From: Actinoplanes nipponensis
GTDB lineage: Bacteria > Actinomycetota > Actinomycetes > Mycobacteriales > Micromonosporaceae
NCBI RefSeq assembly: GCF_016862275.1
Contig: NZ_BOMQ01000008.1
Span: forward strand, 186,001 to 250,000
Direction of reading: 5' to 3'
DNA: 64,000 nt
Under the pieces are notes generated by a model. That model saw only the letters and a list, made by a program, of their open reading frames with translations, searched no databases and was not told the origin of the DNA. The translations under genes and the position numbers were made by a program. Of this stretch, positions 9,144 through 16,833 are shown in pieces (the first letter of the stretch is position 1; each line of letters begins with the position of its first letter).

Positions 9144-10433
9144 TCACCGCAGCCGGAACAGGACCTCGCCGGCGTCGGGCACGACGAAGCTGCCCGCGGC
9201 GATCTCCGCAGGCAGATCGATGGAGTCCGGATCCAGGTAGCCCAGGTTCGCGGCGTGGCAGACCTCCGGCGGGATCCGGGTCGCCAGGGTCACCTGTACC
9301 CGTAGGCGTTCCTCGCCGGTCTCCGGGTCGTAGGTGCCCGCGCCGCGCAGGTGGGTGGAATGGGCCAGGGTGCCCCAGTGGATGTGCTTGAAGCGGTCCC
9401 ACTGCTTCACGAAGTAGTCGCGGCAGTGGTAACCGATCTCGTTGATCTCGGGGTGACTCGTCGAGATCTCGGTGATGTGCGGCGCGTAGAGGATGACCTC
9501 ACCACCGTCGGCCACGGCCGGTTCGAGCTTGTAGAAGCCCTTGGCGCCGGTCCAGATGTCCTCGTACATCTCCGGCACGAGCGAGATCACCCGGTGTACC
9601 GGTTCGTCGAGGTAGTGCACATGGGTCGCGGCGCACACCTCCGCGGCGTCCGCCCAGGCGGAGATGGTGTCACCGAACGAGATGGAGTGCAGGGCCAGGC
9701 TGCCGGCTTCGCCGACGACGCAGAAGGACAACTTCTCCGCCGGTACGCGCGCAGCACCCTCGTTGATCAGCGCGCGGACGGGGGTGACCGTGGTCGTGCC
9801 GATGATCTCGGCCGAGGTGATGAGGGCACCGATCCAGTGCGAGACGTCGATGATCTCCTGGCCGGCCACCCCGGGGAAGAAGTACTTGTTGCCGCCGGAG
9901 ATGCCGACCACCTCGTGGGGCAGGACCGGCCCGACGACCAGGGCGACGTCGTGCTCCACGACAGCCTTGTTGAGCAGCACCCGTACGTCCATGCTCAGCC
10001 GCCCCTCGGACAGCTCCGCGAGCCGGGCGGCGGGGATCGTACCCAGGTCGGCGAAGGTCTCGGGCCGCCACCACTCGTGGTTGAGGACGGTCATACCGGG
10101 ATAGGTCGCATCGAGCGCTCCCTCTTTGAACCCGAGGTGCCGGGCGATCGCCGCGTCGGTCATCGGCTGGTGGGTGCCCAGCGCGATGAGGGTCGTCATC
10201 CGGCTCACCCGCCCGGAGAGCGCCTGGTGGACCGCGCCCAGCAGCAGGGGCAGCGGACAGGTCCGGGTGCCGTCCGGGACCAGGATGCAGACGCTGCGCC
10301 CGTCGAGGTCGACGCCGGCCAGCTGGCGGCCGACGAAGGCGCGTACCTGGTCGTCGGTGAGAACCGTCGTGGCTCCGCCGAGCCGGGTGGCCTCGAGATG
10401 GTTCTGGGTACGGGTGCCCGCGATGCCGGTCAT
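9144..10433 (-). CDS. LarA-like lactate racemase domain protein (DUF2088)
   Basis: Protein of about 429 residues related to nickel-pincer racemases and epimerases of the LarA family, which shift hydride at C2 of hydroxy acids. Conserved positions equivalent to the LarA metal and pincer site are present: His88 in ALGTHQPMT, His173 in VLPHEVVG, Lys183 in SGGNKYFFPG and His199 in DVSHWIG. The spacing closely tracks LarA H108, H174, K184 and H200 (numbers from memory of the L. plantarum enzyme). ATG 10433 is assumed; an in-frame TTG at 10442 is an alternative. No larB, larC or larE genes for cofactor synthesis are in the window. Context with uronate genes and a lactonase suggests a sugar-acid epimerase rather than a lactate racemase, but that is inference. 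Confidence 0.82.
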   Translation of the reverse strand: MTGIAGTRTQNHLEATRLGGATTVLTDDQVRAFVGRQLAGVDLDGRSVCILVPDGTRTCPLPLLLGAVHQALSGRVSRMTTLIALGTHQPMTDAAIARHLGFKEGALDATYPGMTVLNHEWWRPETFADLGTIPAARLAELSEGRLSMDVRVLLNKAVVEHDVALVVGPVLPHEVVGISGGNKYFFPGVAGQEIIDVSHWIGALITSAEIIGTTTVTPVRALINEGAARVPAEKLSFCVVGEAGSLALHSISFGDTISAWADAAEVCAATHVHYLDEPVHRVISLVPEMYEDIWTGAKGFYKLEPAVADGGEVILYAPHITEISTSHPEINEIGYHCRDYFVKQWDRFKHIHWGTLAHSTHLRGAGTYDPETGEERLRVQVTLATRIPPEVCHAANLGYLDPDSIDLPAEIAAGSFVVPDAGEVLFRLR

Positions 10434-10472
10434 GACTTCCAATCTGGCCCACCACCGGCACCCGCGGCAAGC

Positions 10473-10835
10473 TCAGGTGCGCCTGACGGCAACTGATGGA
10501 CCGCCGAGTGGGACGTGGGGCATGACCAGTCTTGCACCGGCGGCCGTCCAGCCGTGCGATATCTCGGCCGGCGGCTGTGCGCGGGCGACGGACGGCACTG
10601 TGAGGATGGGTAACGGCGAGAGCCGGAGCAGCTGGGTGGCGACACTGCCGAGCAGGAAGTTGACCACTGATCCGTGCCCGCTGTTACCGACGACCAGCAT
10701 GTCTGCGCCGGCGCTGCCGGCAAGATCGAGGATCTGGCAGGGAACGTTGCGCGTGGTGGTCCTGGACGACAGGACGGTGACGGGGACGCCGTCGTCCCGC
10801 AACCGTCGCGCCGTACGGTGCAGTGACGCCAGCAT
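10473..10835 (-). pseudogene. Universal stress protein fragment (C-terminal part)
   Basis: The C-terminal part of a UspA domain is intact in one frame: a helix (LHRTARRLRDDGVPVTVLSS), the hydrophobic strand GADMLVVGNSGHG with the ATP-binding G-x2-G-x-G-like loop, and FLLGSVATQLLRLSPLPILT. An unusual tail of about 35 residues follows. The frame stays open further upstream to 11072, but that stretch does not look like a USP N-terminus, and no nucleotide-binding V-G-x-D-G strand is found. I therefore call it a truncated copy. It could be expressed as a short protein from ATG 10835, for which I see no good ribosome site. Confidence 0.65.
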
Positions 10836-11224
10836 GGCCCTGCACCCGCCGCGGCCGAGGTCGTTCCTTACCCAGGCTCTCCATGATGGTGTACATCCTT
10901 CCCGAGACCCCAGGTCTCCTGATCCTGGATGTCCGTCAAACGGAGTGGGCCCACTGCGCCGTCGGGCCACCGGCGCTTGGTCCGGACGGTGCTGCGGCTG
11001 ATCGACGGAGAGTCGTCCAGCCGGATAGCGTACGAGCCTTCGCTCGTCCGACGGGCCGCCGCGAAGACGCATCGGACGATCGCGTATCGATCACGCCAGC
11101 GACCGGCCGGACGCTCGCCCGGCGGGCGGGCGGGCACGAAGCCTCGATGCGTCCAGCGGTCAGAGCGCTTGCTTCGCCGCATTGATCTCCCGAGCAGCGC
11201 GGTGATCCGGTGGGGCCCAGCGGC
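10836..11224. other. Gap without a recognisable gene
   Basis: 389 nt between the truncated universal stress protein and the membrane-protein stop. Open frames run through it on both strands, but none has a domain, a ribosome site or family resemblance. It may hold the decayed N-terminal part of the universal stress protein. No terminator-like hairpin with a T-run was seen. Confidence 0.5.
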
Positions 11225-12634
11225 TCATCTCTTGCGGACTGCTTGCCACGCAGCGTCGAGTAGGGCGAATACGCGGTAGAGCGCGTATGCCGCCCACCCG
11301 GTGGCCAGGGGAACGCTGAGAAAGATCACCGCGCCGCCGAGGTATCGGGTGCTCTCCAGCATCCAGCCGCCGGCCAGTAGGACGGAACCCACGACGACGG
11401 CCCAGGCCAGGACGCGGCCGGTCTTGGTCAGCGAGATCCACAGGTTGGCGTTTGCGGCATCGCCCGGCTCCGCCGGGTTGCCGACCTGGGCCTGCACGGC
11501 GAGGCTGTCGAGGTCCCGCGCGGCGGACCGGTCGGTCTCATGAGGTGATTCACGTAGCACCGCCGACACGGCGCGCAGGTCGTGGTGGTCGCGCAGCCGT
11601 CCGGTCCGCGGATCGCCGAGCAGTACCACGGGGTGCGGGAAGCCGAGCAGCCATGCCTTGCCGTAGCCCCGCTTTGTCCGCGGCGGCAGCACGACGGCTT
11701 TGCCGTCGTGCATGTCGTCGCGGTAGGTGCGGTCGCCGTTCACCCACACCAGTTCCGTGCCGGAGATCGTGAACTCGGAGTCGACGAGGATGCCGGCATG
11801 GCTGAACAGCGTGACGAACTGGGCGTATGCGGCGACGACCGCGAGCAGGCCCAGCACGGCGACCGTGGCGCCGAGCAGCTCGTGTTGCCGGGCTGCGAAG
11901 CCGGTGAGCAGCAGCGCGGGAACGACGGCGAACAGGTACCAGCTCAGGAACAGCAGGAAGCGCCGCCGGTTCATCCAGCGCTGCGTCCGCAGGCCCTCCG
12001 CGCCGGGCGGGAAGGCGGGCAGAGCTGTCCCGCCGGCCGGCCGTTCCCCGGCATTTCCGTGGAGTCGTTCGCGGGCGTTTTCGCTCAGCAGCACCAGGCT
12101 GAGGCGGTAGACCCGGACTTCGAGGCGGTCACCGGCCAAGTTCGCGAGGTCGCGGACGAACTGCCTTTCCTCGATCTTCGGCTCGGCCAGGTCGAACAGC
12201 CGCACCGCTGGCCGGCCGTCCACGGTGGCCCGCAGGTCGCTCGGGGCGTCCAGGCTGACGTTCGGTTCGAGCACTAGGTAGAGCGCGGGAATTACCCGGT
12301 GACCCCGCCCCTCCACTTCCCGGTTCTTGATCACCACCGCTGAGATCTCGGCCCATCGCAGCTCACGTCGATACCGGCCGATCCGCACCGTCCAGCCGTC
12401 CCGGTCGGCGGCAACCTGAAACGGCTGCAGCGCATACCAGAGAATGCCGGCCGCCATGAGCAGGGCGATCAGCGTGCCCGCTCCACTCCAGAGCCGCCCG
12501 TACACCGAGCCGTCGACAGTGACTTGCAGGCTCACCAGATAACCGGCGAATCCCACCATCAACGCCGCGGAAACCACCGCGATCGCCCGGGAGCTGGCTG
12601 AACGGCGCAGATTCACCGATTCATCATGATCCAA
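11225..12634 (-). CDS. Six-helix membrane protein with PH-like soluble parts
   Basis: Unrecognised integral membrane protein of 469 residues. Hydrophobic segments lie near residues 17-35, 48-68, 225-242, 250-270, 405-422 and 428-448. Between them are two soluble parts (about 75-210 and 280-395). The first begins with the beta-rich stretch WTVRIGRYRRELRWAEISAV, reminiscent of bacterial PH-like (YcxB/DUF304) domains. The layout suggests an internal duplication of helix pair plus soluble domain. The start is uncertain: TTG at 12634 or an in-frame GTG at 12616. It is monocistronic as far as visible and lies 174 nt from the alpha-mannosidase stop. No function is assigned. Confidence 0.7.
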   Translation of the reverse strand: MDHDESVNLRRSASSRAIAVVSAALMVGFAGYLVSLQVTVDGSVYGRLWSGAGTLIALLMAAGILWYALQPFQVAADRDGWTVRIGRYRRELRWAEISAVVIKNREVEGRGHRVIPALYLVLEPNVSLDAPSDLRATVDGRPAVRLFDLAEPKIEERQFVRDLANLAGDRLEVRVYRLSLVLLSENARERLHGNAGERPAGGTALPAFPPGAEGLRTQRWMNRRRFLLFLSWYLFAVVPALLLTGFAARQHELLGATVAVLGLLAVVAAYAQFVTLFSHAGILVDSEFTISGTELVWVNGDRTYRDDMHDGKAVVLPPRTKRGYGKAWLLGFPHPVVLLGDPRTGRLRDHHDLRAVSAVLRESPHETDRSAARDLDSLAVQAQVGNPAEPGDAANANLWISLTKTGRVLAWAVVVGSVLLAGGWMLESTRYLGGAVIFLSVPLATGWAAYALYRVFALLDAAWQAVRKR

Positions 12635-12808
12635 GCGGGCAACTCAACCGAGATCCCGCCCCCTGGGTGACCATCACACCGTGAACCACCCGACGGTGCG
12701 CCAGTTCAGTTGCGACGAGCTGGCGGCCGGGCGGACGCCAGCGGGCAGAACCATCAAGTACAGAACGGGACGCTCGCGGGCGTGGTCGATGATCGTCCGC
12801 GCGCCGGC

Positions 12809-15778
12809 TCACCGCCTGAGGCGGACGGTGACGATCTGGAAGGGGCGCAGCCGCAGTTCGGGGCCGGTGTCCGCGACGTGCCGCTCGAGCAGGTCGGTCA
12901 GGCTCAGGCCCGCGGTGGGGAACGCCGTCCGCAGCGTCACCCGGCCCGGTACGCCGTGGCTCTCGTAGAGCCGCACGACCACGTCGCCGGAGCGGTCGTC
13001 GGCCGGTTTCACGGCCTCGATCAGCACGTTGGCGTCGCCCTCCAGCCGGACCAGGGGTTCGACCGCCGCCACGCCGGGGCGCTCGACCGGCGGCAGGTTG
13101 AGCCGGTAGCCGGCCGCCACCGCGTCGGCCACGGTGGCCGCCGCCAGCAGGTGGAAACGGAACTCGTGCCGGCCCTGGTCGGTCTGCGGGTCGGGGAACT
13201 GCGGCCCGCGGACCAGCGTGGCCCGCAGCGACGTCGCCATGCCGCCGCCGTGCCGGGCCACCCGGCGGACCTCGTGGCCGTACGTGGCGTCGTTGGCCAG
13301 CGCCACCCCGACCGGCTCGCCCACGTGCACCCATCGGTGGGCGGCGACCTCGAAGCGGGCGGCGTCCCAGGACGTGTTCTCGTGCGTCGGACGGGTCACG
13401 TGCCCGAACTGGGTCTCGAACCGGGCGCGTTCGGCGTGCACGTCCACGTCGAAGCCGAGTTTCAGCAGTCGCTGCTGCTCGTGCCAGTCCACCTCCAGTA
13501 CGATCTCGACGCCCGGCTGCCCAGGCCGTACGGTCACCGTCTGCCGGACCGCCGAGGACGCGAACCGACGCTCGATCACCGCACGGGCCGCGCCGTCCTC
13601 GGTCACCGACACTTCGAGCGACTGCACGTCCGTCACGTCGGTGACGCTCGCGCGATAGTGCCGGTCCACGTCCCAGGCGTCCCAGTGCGCGGGGTAGTCC
13701 GGGTGCAGTTGCAGCAGCCCCGCGCGTCCGCCGGGGGCGATCGCCTCGGTGCCGGTGGCCAGATCCCGTACGGACGTGATGGTGCCGTCCGTCGCCAGCG
13801 TCACCGCGGTGGTCTCCGACGTCAGCGTCAGCCCGTGAACCGTCGCCGCCGGATACGTGACCGCCGGACCCAGCCGGGCCCCGCCGGCCGGCGTCCCGGC
13901 GATCTCGACCGGCGCCGCGTTGAAGGTCACCGGCGCCGTTCCGTCCCCGGCCAGCGCCGTCTGCGCGGCGCCGATCAGCTCCTCCAGCGTGCGGATGAGC
14001 TGCTCGTAGGTCTGCCGGGCCGCGCGGTGCACCCAGCGGATCGAGGACCCCGGCAGGATGTCGTGGAACTGGTGCAGCAGCACGGTGCGCCACGCGGCGC
14101 GCAATGCGTCGTACGGGTACGCCGCCGCCCCGGTGACCATGGCGGTGGTCGCCCACAGCTCCGCCGCGCGCAGCAGGTGCTCGGCCCGGCGGTTGCCCCG
14201 CTTCATCGCCGCCTGCGAGGTGAGGGTGCCGCGGTGCAGCTCCAGGTACAGCTCCCCGAACCACTGGGGCGGATCGGGGTACTCGGCCCGAGCCGCGTCG
14301 AAGAAGGCCTCCGGCGTCTCCACCCGTACCCGGGGAAGGCCCTGCTGGTCCGCGGCCCGCGCCGCGCGGGCCAGCATCTCCCGGGTCGGTCCGCCGCCGC
14401 CGTCGCCGAAGCCGAACGGGATCAGCGAGCGCGACGCCGCGCCCTTCTCCCGGAAGTTCTCCGCGGTGTAGATCAGCTCCTTGGCGGTCAGCTCACCGTT
14501 GTAGGTGTCGGCCGGCGGGAAGTGGGTGAACACGCCGGTCCCGTCGATGCCGACCCAGTGCAGGGTGTGGTGCGGGAAGCGGTTGACCCGGTTCCAGGAG
14601 ATCTTCTGGGTGAGGAAGTACTCGATGCCGGCCTGCCGGACGATCTGCGGCAGCGCCCCCGAGTAGCCGAACGAGTCCGGCAGCCAGGCCACCCGCGAGG
14701 TGGTGCCGAAGTGCTCGAGGAAGTACCGCTGGCCCTCGGTGAACTGCCGGACCATCGCCTCGCCGCCGGGCAGCACCGTGTCGGACTCGACCCACATCCC
14801 GCCGACCGGCACGAACCGCCCCTCGGCCACCCGCTCGCGGGCCCGCTCGAACAGCGCCGGATGGTCCTCGCGCAGCCATTCCCAGTGCTGCGCCGCCGAC
14901 ATCACATGGACCAGGTCGTGGCCGGCGTCCATGAGCTGCAGCACGTTCGCCACCGTGCGGGCCACCTTGCGGCGGGTCTCGCGCAGCGGCCACAGCCAGG
15001 CCGAATCGATGTGGGCGTGCCCGGTCGCCGAGATCCGGTGCGGGTGCCCGTCGGCGGGGGAGTCCAGCACCACCGCCAGCGGCTCCCGGACGGCCGGTAC
15101 GTCGAGTCCGCGCGCGTCGAGCGTGTCGATCGCCCGTTGCAGAGCACGCGTGGCGACTGCCCGCAGGGTCGAGTCCACCGCCGGTTCGGCGATCAGGCCG
15201 GCGACGAGTTCGAGATCGGCGATCAAGCCGGCCACCGCGGCGTCGCGGACCACCACCGCCGCGGCGGCCAGCGTGTACAGCGGTTCGTTGCCGGCGGTGT
15301 GCACATCACCGAGCGGAGTTGGCCGGAACTGCTCGATGTGGGCGCCGAAGAACTGTGGATTGGCCGCGGCTTCCAGGAAGACCTCGACGTCCGGGCCCCG
15401 GACCGGGACCCAGTTGTTGCGCGGCTGGACAGCCTTGAGGACGGTGCCGTCCGCGTCGTACGCCAGTGCCTCGGCCTGGAAGCCGGGCATCGAGTCGTCC
15501 CGCCAGCCGAGGTCGACGACCAGTTCCAGGTCGCCCGGGGGCGGGTCGGGGACGGTGGCGCGCACCCGGAACCACGTGGTGTCCCACGGCCGGCCCCACG
15601 GCTGCCCGATCGCGAACGGCCGGTACGGCGCCCGCAGCCCGGTCGCCGCGCCCACCGGCTCGCCGCCGACGTCCCAGGCGGCGACCTCCAGCGTGCCGAC
15701 CGGCCGGGTCAGCGCCGGCCGGATGCGGTCGCGCAGGGCCCGGATCAGCCGGTCGAGCGCGATGTCCTCGGTGTGCAT
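12809..15778 (-). CDS. Alpha-mannosidase, glycoside hydrolase family 38
   Basis: GH38 retaining alpha-mannosidase of 989 residues, a zinc enzyme that trims alpha-linked mannose. The N-terminal catalytic domain shows the zinc ligands in GHAHIDSAWLWPL (His256, Asp258), the nucleophile Asp368 in AWLPDSFGYSG, and HQFHDILPGSS, a further conserved metal-binding segment. The middle and C-terminal parts form the usual beta-rich domains. ATG 15778 is preceded by GGAGG at about -12. No signal peptide is visible, so the enzyme is probably cytosolic and acts on imported mannosides. The long open frames on the opposite strand here are third-position GC artefacts. The 320 nt upstream hold no other gene and presumably contain its promoter. 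Confidence 0.95.
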   Translation of the reverse strand: MHTEDIALDRLIRALRDRIRPALTRPVGTLEVAAWDVGGEPVGAATGLRAPYRPFAIGQPWGRPWDTTWFRVRATVPDPPPGDLELVVDLGWRDDSMPGFQAEALAYDADGTVLKAVQPRNNWVPVRGPDVEVFLEAAANPQFFGAHIEQFRPTPLGDVHTAGNEPLYTLAAAAVVVRDAAVAGLIADLELVAGLIAEPAVDSTLRAVATRALQRAIDTLDARGLDVPAVREPLAVVLDSPADGHPHRISATGHAHIDSAWLWPLRETRRKVARTVANVLQLMDAGHDLVHVMSAAQHWEWLREDHPALFERARERVAEGRFVPVGGMWVESDTVLPGGEAMVRQFTEGQRYFLEHFGTTSRVAWLPDSFGYSGALPQIVRQAGIEYFLTQKISWNRVNRFPHHTLHWVGIDGTGVFTHFPPADTYNGELTAKELIYTAENFREKGAASRSLIPFGFGDGGGGPTREMLARAARAADQQGLPRVRVETPEAFFDAARAEYPDPPQWFGELYLELHRGTLTSQAAMKRGNRRAEHLLRAAELWATTAMVTGAAAYPYDALRAAWRTVLLHQFHDILPGSSIRWVHRAARQTYEQLIRTLEELIGAAQTALAGDGTAPVTFNAAPVEIAGTPAGGARLGPAVTYPAATVHGLTLTSETTAVTLATDGTITSVRDLATGTEAIAPGGRAGLLQLHPDYPAHWDAWDVDRHYRASVTDVTDVQSLEVSVTEDGAARAVIERRFASSAVRQTVTVRPGQPGVEIVLEVDWHEQQRLLKLGFDVDVHAERARFETQFGHVTRPTHENTSWDAARFEVAAHRWVHVGEPVGVALANDATYGHEVRRVARHGGGMATSLRATLVRGPQFPDPQTDQGRHEFRFHLLAAATVADAVAAGYRLNLPPVERPGVAAVEPLVRLEGDANVLIEAVKPADDRSGDVVVRLYESHGVPGRVTLRTAFPTAGLSLTDLLERHVADTGPELRLRPFQIVTVRLRR

Positions 15779-16098
15779 GGTCGGTCCTCCAGCACCACCG
15801 GTACGGGCGCGGCGCCACCTGGATGCCGGCCGCCGGTGGCCCGGCCCGCACCGGGTCTGTCGACTCCGACCGGCATGGAGCCACCGTAGTCGCCGGCCAT
15901 CGACTGGCGCATCCGGAAGCGTCGGGTCCCGTTCGTACCGTTCTGCAGGTCGCCCTCCTCAGGCCGTTCGGCGGCGGACGACCATCGCCCCGCCACGAGC
16001 GCCACGCCGATCAGCAGGGCGATGACCGCGACCCGGCCGGCTCGTGTCGGCCGGCAGGTGCCTCGGTGCGGGCGTGTCCCCGGGGCAGTGAGCCGGGG
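15779..16098. other. Gap; presumed promoter region of the alpha-mannosidase
   Basis: 320 nt between the mannosidase start and the stop of the SUKH-like gene. A reading frame on the minus strand contains one hydrophobic stretch (VIALLIGVALVAGRW) but has no start codon before it, so I do not call it. I see no clear operator. Confidence 0.45.
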
Positions 16099-16833
16099 TC
16101 AGACACCGAGAGATGCGCGGACGGCGTCGACCTCGGCGAGCAGTTCTTCCTGACAGTCGAAGCCACGCTCGATGCAGTCCAGGTCGACACCGCATTCGAG
16201 CTGTCGCCGGCGCAGCAGCGGCTCCAGAGTCAAAGTGACCGGGAACGCCATCGGGTCGAGGTCCGGGGCCCGTTCCCGCAGCACCTTGAACGCGGGCGGA
16301 ACGCCGGTGCGGTCGCCGACGACGAGCCAGTCGTCGCGCTGCCGGTGGAAGACGACGCCGGCCTCGAGGCCCTTCGTCCATTCGGTGAGCAGGCCGGCCA
16401 GGCTGGGAGCGGCACGGACAGTGTCCCAGTAGTCCGGCCCGATCTCGTAGCGCCAGATCTCGCCCTCGTGGTCGCCCTCGAGGACGAAGGTGAACACCAC
16501 GACGCTGAAGCGGAAGAGTGGCATCTGGCGCCGCCACGGAAACGGGGTGCCGACCGAGCCGGCGAGATCGGTGAGCGACGCGCCCGCAGTGGCGTCGGAC
16601 GGCCAGGGCAGGAGCACGCCACCGTGGGGGAACAGCGGGCTCGAGTCCCATCCCTGCGACTGCAGCCAGGTCAGCTGATCGGCGACGTGGTCGACGTCGA
16701 AGAGCCGGTACACCACGTCCGGCGGCGGACCATCCGACGGAGCGGAGTGGTCCGGCCACCTCAGACCCGCCGCCGTGGCGGCGGTCCGGTAGTCCCGGGC
16801 CGCCGCACGGAGAACGCGCATGTCGTCGAGCAT
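16099..16833 (-). CDS. SUKH (SMI1/KNR4)-like protein, candidate immunity protein
   Basis: Protein of 244 residues with no signal peptide or membrane segment. The region from about residue 95 to 175 (PLFRFSVVVFTFVLEGDHEG, then IWRYEIGPDYWDTVRAAPSL and LTEWTKGLEAGVVFHRQRD) resembles the SUKH fold, whose members are frequent immunity proteins of polymorphic toxin systems. ATG 16833 overlaps the stop of the upstream secreted nuclease-like gene as TGATG, so the two are translationally coupled. This arrangement, toxin first then small cytosolic partner, fits immunity. An open extension further upstream is out-of-frame reading of the partner gene. The family call is from memory of motif pattern and is moderate. 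Confidence 0.6.
   Translation of the reverse strand: MLDDMRVLRAAARDYRTAATAAGLRWPDHSAPSDGPPPDVVYRLFDVDHVADQLTWLQSQGWDSSPLFPHGGVLLPWPSDATAGASLTDLAGSVGTPFPWRRQMPLFRFSVVVFTFVLEGDHEGEIWRYEIGPDYWDTVRAAPSLAGLLTEWTKGLEAGVVFHRQRDDWLVVGDRTGVPPAFKVLRERAPDLDPMAFPVTLTLEPLLRRRQLECGVDLDCIERGFDCQEELLAEVDAVRASLGV

Noticed and set aside
12710..15889. Open frame of more than 1000 codons on the plus strand opposite the alpha-mannosidase
   Set aside because: The minus strand encodes a full GH38 enzyme with catalytic residues. The opposite frame is Arg/Pro/Gly/Val-rich without domains, a product of third-position GC bias.
15745..16005. Minus-strand frame with a hydrophobic stretch upstream of the mannosidase
   Set aside because: The hydrophobic part has no start codon before it and the remainder is low-complexity; it probably does not encode a protein.
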